From NCBI GenBank assembly GCA_944325885.1, contig CALVBT010000007.1:1-64000 (forward strand): a DNA stretch of 64,000 bases. The letters run 5' to 3'. A model generated the notes under the pieces. That model did no database searches and was not told the origin of the DNA. It worked only from the letters and a program-made list of their open reading frames with translations. Below, in pieces: positions 60,912-64,000 of the stretch. This stretch comes from Candidatus Gastranaerophilales bacterium. GTDB lineage: Bacteria > Cyanobacteriota > Vampirovibrionia > Gastranaerophilales > Gastranaerophilaceae. Position 1 is the first letter of the stretch; every line of letters begins with the position of its first letter. Made by a program: the position numbers and the translations under genes.

Positions 60912-62699
60912 TTATCTCAATTTTACAAGGTCGTATTTTCTCATACGGATGTTTTGCGGTGTAACTTCGACAAGCTCGTCATCAGAAATGTACTCAAGAC
61001 ATTCCTCTAAAGACAAATGTCTTGCAGCCTGCAAAGTAACCATAACATCAGCAGTGGCTGTTCTCATGTTTGTAAGTTTTTTAGTCTTGCAGACATTGAC
61101 AGGAATATCCTGAGGTCTGTTGCACTCACCGACAATCATACCTCTGTAGACTTTTGTTTTTGGAGTAATAAAGAATACGCCTCTGTCCTCAAACTGAGCA
61201 AGAGCATAAGGCACAGCCTCGCCTTCTTCGTGAGCAATGAGAGAACCCATTCTCTGGCGGTTGATATCGCCTGCGTATGGTTTGTACTCTGCAAAGGTAT
61301 GGTTCATTATGCCTTCGCCTCTGGTCATTCTGATAAATTCACCTCTAAAGCCGATAAGGCCTCTTGATGGGATTAAAAATCTCATTTTAGAACGGGTGCC
61401 GACAGCCTGCATTTCGAGCATTTCGCCTTTTCTTCCTGCCAGCTTTTCAATACATCCGCCCGCACATTCCTCAGGGACATCAATGAGCAAATCTTCATAA
61501 GGCTCATAGAGCTGCTCATCGATTGTTTTGTAAATAACTTCCGGTTTAGAAACCTGAAACTCATATCCCTCACGGCGCATTGTTTCTATGAGGATACTCA
61601 GATGAAGCTCGCCTCTGCCAGATACTTTGAAGACATCTGTTGAGTCTGTATCTTCTACACGGAGCGAAACATTTTTTTCTAGTTCCTGATAGAGTCTTTT
61701 TCTCAGCTGTCTTGAGGTAACGAATTTGCCTTCCTGACCGGCAAAAGGACTGTTGTTTACAGAAAAATTCATCTGCAAAGTAGGTTCATCAATTTTGATT
61801 AAGGGCAGAGCCTTAGGATTTTCAAGACAAGCAATTGTTTCGCCTATCTGTATGTCAGGAAATCCTGCAATACCGACGATATCACCGGCATGAGCCTCTT
61901 TAATTTCCACACGGCCAAGATCCTCAAACCCGAAGAGTTTTATGATTTTGCCTCTTGTAATAGTGCCGTCAGTGTGAATATGGCTGACCTGCTCCTGCGA
62001 TTTCATAGAACCGTTTACGATTCTGCCTATTGCAATACGTCCGACATACTCGTTGTAATCAAGTGTTGTAACGTGGAACTGCAAATCCTGAGAAGCGTCT
62101 GCAATAGGAGCTTTTACATTTTCTATAATACAATCCAACAGCGGGATAATATCTTTTGACTCGTCTGTTAATTCTTTTTTTGCAAACCCGTGCAGGCTGC
62201 TTGAATAAATAACAGGAAAATCTATTAAATACTCGTCATCCGTAAGCTCTGTAAACAGGTCAAACACCTTATTGAGAGTTTCGTCAGGATCGGCTGCGGG
62301 TTTATCGATTTTGTTGATTACGACAATAACTCTGATACCTAATTCCAGAGCTTTTTGCAATACAAATCTTGTCTGAGGCATAGGGCCTTCTGCAGCGTCA
62401 ACAATAAGCAACGCCCCGTCTACCATACCGAGTACACGCTCAACCTCTCCGCCAAAATCTGCGTGGCCGGGGGTATCAACGATATTTATTTTGTAGCCTT
62501 TATAGTGTACGGAAACGTTTTTTGCAAGGATTGTGATACCTCTTTCTCTTTCAAGGTCGTTGCTGTCTAAAACACGCTCCTGAACTACTTCGTTTTGTCT
62601 GAAAACACCGCACTGTTTTAACATACAGTCGACCAGTGTGGTTTTGCCGTGGTCAACGTGTGCGATGATGGCTATATTTCTTAATTTTGAACTGTCCAT
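60912..62699 (-). CDS. typA: Ribosome-associated GTPase TypA/BipA
   Basis: 595 residues. G1 AHVDHGKTT (residues 13-21), G3 [18 protein letters not shown]4 [12 protein letters not shown] and the switch I RERGITI. EF-G-like domains follow ([40 protein letters not shown]), and the C-terminal BipA domain contains [18 protein letters not shown]. TypA helps ribosome assembly and stress adaptation. Start ATG is followed upstream by repeat copy G. Confidence 0.96.
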   Translation of the reverse strand: MDSSKLRNIAIIAHVDHGKTTLVDCMLKQCGVFRQNEVVQERVLDSNDLERERGITILAKNVSVHYKGYKINIVDTPGHADFGGEVERVLGMVDGALLIVDAAEGPMPQTRFVLQKALELGIRVIVVINKIDKPAADPDETLNKVFDLFTELTDDEYLIDFPVIYSSSLHGFAKKELTDESKDIIPLLDCIIENVKAPIADASQDLQFHVTTLDYNEYVGRIAIGRIVNGSMKSQEQVSHIHTDGTITRGKIIKLFGFEDLGRVEIKEAHAGDIVGIAGFPDIQIGETIACLENPKALPLIKIDEPTLQMNFSVNNSPFAGQEGKFVTSRQLRKRLYQELEKNVSLRVEDTDSTDVFKVSGRGELHLSILIETMRREGYEFQVSKPEVIYKTIDEQLYEPYEDLLIDVPEECAGGCIEKLAGRKGEMLEMQAVGTRSKMRFLIPSRGLIGFRGEFIRMTRGEGIMNHTFAEYKPYAGDINRQRMGSLIAHEEGEAVPYALAQFEDRGVFFITPKTKVYRGMIVGECNRPQDIPVNVCKTKKLTNMRTATADVMVTLQAARHLSLEECLEYISDDELVEVTPQNIRMRKYDLVKLR

Positions 62700-62724
62700 T
62701 TTTATAAAACCTTTTTCTTTTGTA

Positions 62725-62912
62725 TTTCATATAGTCAACTGACTCCGACTACTTGTAGAACCTGTGCAATTGGCAAGTCCGTTTTGTTAAACAAGTCCGG
62801 CACAGGCAACACCAGGTAGGGGCATAAAATCTCGTTTCGACTTTGTCTCAACGGATTTTGCAGCCAGTGCAAGGGGTCACTTCACAAGTTACAAGCGAAT
62901 CCGCCTCAGCCA
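62725..62912 (+). repeat. Family-1 dispersed repeat, copy G (with insert at site 1)
   Basis: Left part as in copies A and B to cggcacaggcaaca, then about 58 inserted bases (ccaggtaggggcataaaatc...) between that point and agtgcaaggggtcacttc, the same place where copy C holds its hairpin insert. Right end acaagcgaatccgcctcagc is slightly mutated. It sits between divergent typA and prs. Confidence 0.9.
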
Positions 62913-63192
62913 TATTAATGTTTGTGTAACCTTATAAGTGAATGATATAACAGACATTAATTAAAGTAAAATTTTATAAGACTACAAGTGTAACAATTTA
63001 TTGCAATTTAAATATTTATGCTGCACATTGCTGACAAAAAATATTTTTACGATTTTTAATGCATAACACACATCAATTTTTATTGCAGATATTTTTTATA
63101 GTTAATATTTTGCAATTTTATGTATAAAATAAAAAGATTTACTGCTATAATTTAATGGTCTGTCAATAAAAAAGACAAGGAAGGAATAAAAA
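62913..63192. other. AT-rich leader region of prs
   Basis: Divergent promoter region between copy G and prs. A strong extended -10 lies near the prs end (annotated separately). No gene seen. The typA promoter must lie within or near copy G. Confidence 0.5.
63143..63151 (+). promoter_or_regulatory. Extended -10 promoter of prs
   Basis: TGCTATAAT (TG-N-TATAAT), with transcription expected near 63158, giving a leader of about 35 bases. No convincing -35 element. Confidence 0.55.
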
Positions 63193-64000
63193 ATGGAATT
63201 GACAATGGAATTTCCCCAGCGAGAAAAAACTATCAGTCCGACTCATGATATAAAACTTTTTGCAGGACGTGCGCACGAACAACTGGCACAAGAGATAGCA
63301 GATTATCTGGGAACCAGCGTCGGCCCGATGATTATCAAAAACTTTGCTGATGGTGAAATTTATGTTCAGGTACAGCAGAGTATCAGAGGCGATGATGTGT
63401 TTTTGATACAACCGTTGTCAAACCCTGTTAACGAAAATTTGATGGAACTTTTGATTATGATAGATGCGTTCAAACGTGCAAGCGCAAAATCAATCACAGC
63501 AGTTATTCCATACTACGGATACGCAAGACAGGACAGAAAAACCTCTGGCAGAGAAGCTATTACAGCAAAACTGGTAGCCGACTTGCTGACTACCGCAGGT
63601 GCGGACAGAATCCTTGCTATGGATTTGCATACCGGTCAGATTCAAGGATTTTTCAATATTCTTGTTGACCATATTTATGCAACTCCTGTTTTGACGGATT
63701 ACATAAAAAAACTAAACATCCCTGCTGACAAACTCGTTGCAGTAAGCCCTGATACAGGCGGTGTTCAAAGAACAAGAGTTTTTGCTAAAAAATTGGATTG
63801 TCCTCTGGCTATCGTGGACAAAAGACGTGACAAACACAACGAAGCAATAGCAGACCACGTTATAGGCGATGTAAAAGACAAAATCTGCGTTCTTGTAGAC
63901 GACATGATAGACACAGCAGGCACTATCTGCGAAGCAGCTAAACTCCTCATCAAAGAAGGTGCGCAAAAGGTATATGTCTGTGCTGCTCACGGTATTTTGT
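63193..64000 (+). CDS. prs: Ribose-phosphate pyrophosphokinase (5' part)
   Basis: The first 269 codons are in the window; no stop is reached. The ATG at 63193 has aaggaagg upstream; an in-frame ATG at 63205 is possible. Signature stretches: KLFAGRAHEQLAQEIADYLG, KNFADGEIYVQVQQSIRGDD, PYYGYARQDRKTSGREAITA, MDLHTGQIQGFF, VSPDTGGVQRTRVFAKKL and VLVDDMIDTAGTICEAAKLL (the PRPP-binding loop). It makes phosphoribosyl pyrophosphate from ribose 5-phosphate and ATP for nucleotide, His and Trp synthesis. Confidence 0.96.
   Translation, partial: MELTMEFPQREKTISPTHDIKLFAGRAHEQLAQEIADYLGTSVGPMIIKNFADGEIYVQVQQSIRGDDVFLIQPLSNPVNENLMELLIMIDAFKRASAKSITAVIPYYGYARQDRKTSGREAITAKLVADLLTTAGADRILAMDLHTGQIQGFFNILVDHIYATPVLTDYIKKLNIPADKLVAVSPDTGGVQRTRVFAKKLDCPLAIVDKRRDKHNEAIADHVIGDVKDKICVLVDDMIDTAGTICEAAKLLIKEGAQKVYVCAAHGIL

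Noticed and set aside
62725-62912. Family-1 repeat as integron attC sites
   Set aside because: A gttaaac string matches the GTTRRRY core, and the ends are inverted with a variable centre. However, no paired RYYYAAC/GTTRRRY boxes are placed correctly, no cassette array is present and no integrase is seen.
1-64000. tRNA or rRNA genes
   Set aside because: I looked for T-arm signatures and long conserved rRNA stretches and recognised none; a tRNAscan or Infernal run would be decisive.

Overview
The window is AT-rich and comes from a Gram-negative-type, flagellated, probably anaerobic bacterium. The evidence is heptose-activating enzymes for LPS, peptidoglycan recycling, a flagellar motor operon and an adenosylcobalamin-dependent (class II) ribonucleotide reductase. 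The prepilin-like protein at 60157 and several lineage-restricted proteins resemble those of gut Candidatus Gastranaerophilales (Vampirovibrionia/Melainabacteria). That placement is an inference by eye and was not tested by search. The window starts inside a prophage and ends inside prs.

Region 1 (1-17355) is a prophage or prophage remnant of siphovirus type. It holds scaffold, HK97-type capsid, head-tail connectors, tail tube, small and large terminase, an NlpC/P60-like peptidase, a gpJ-like tip protein, a tail fibre, holin-like proteins and a GH108 lysozyme. Its order is unusual: terminase lies downstream of the capsid/tail-tube block, and no tape-measure protein is visible where expected. 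Cargo-like genes interrupt it: secreted LprI-like and FG-GAP-like proteins, a reverse-strand metallophosphoesterase and a secreted ankyrin protein. A strong terminator at 17315-17355 closes it. No integrase or att site is visible.

Region 2 (17449-31661) holds a pabBC fusion plus pabA (folate), maf, and a long leftward operon-like run ilvD - yebC - small membrane protein - mfd - PPIase lipoprotein - rfaE1 - rfaE2, then a rightward membrane protein overlapping miaA. Region 3 (31750-49964) holds an ArnT-like glycosyltransferase, a protein made only of Clp_N-like repeats, ileS, a PgpH-like HD protein with ybeY and dgkA, class II RNR and several unrecognised lineage proteins. Region 4 (50139-64000) holds a sugar-nucleotidyltransferase, DAHP synthase, motA-motB-fliL-fliM-fliN, murQ-anmK-glmU (MurNAc recycling and UDP-GlcNAc), a prepilin-like protein, typA and the start of prs.

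The most striking feature is two families of dispersed palindromic repeats present in both the prophage and the chromosome. Family 1 has seven copies, all in the same orientation, opening with tttcatatagtcaactgac and closing near gccgcctcagacaa. It has imperfect terminal inverted repeats, two internal sites where unrelated hairpins are inserted, and a reading frame that runs into neighbouring ORFs; it supplies the C-terminus of the terminase. Family 2 has three copies of about 170 bp with a conserved core. Its outer arms differ between copies but remain self-complementary within each copy. I regard these as the best candidates for undescribed biology here.
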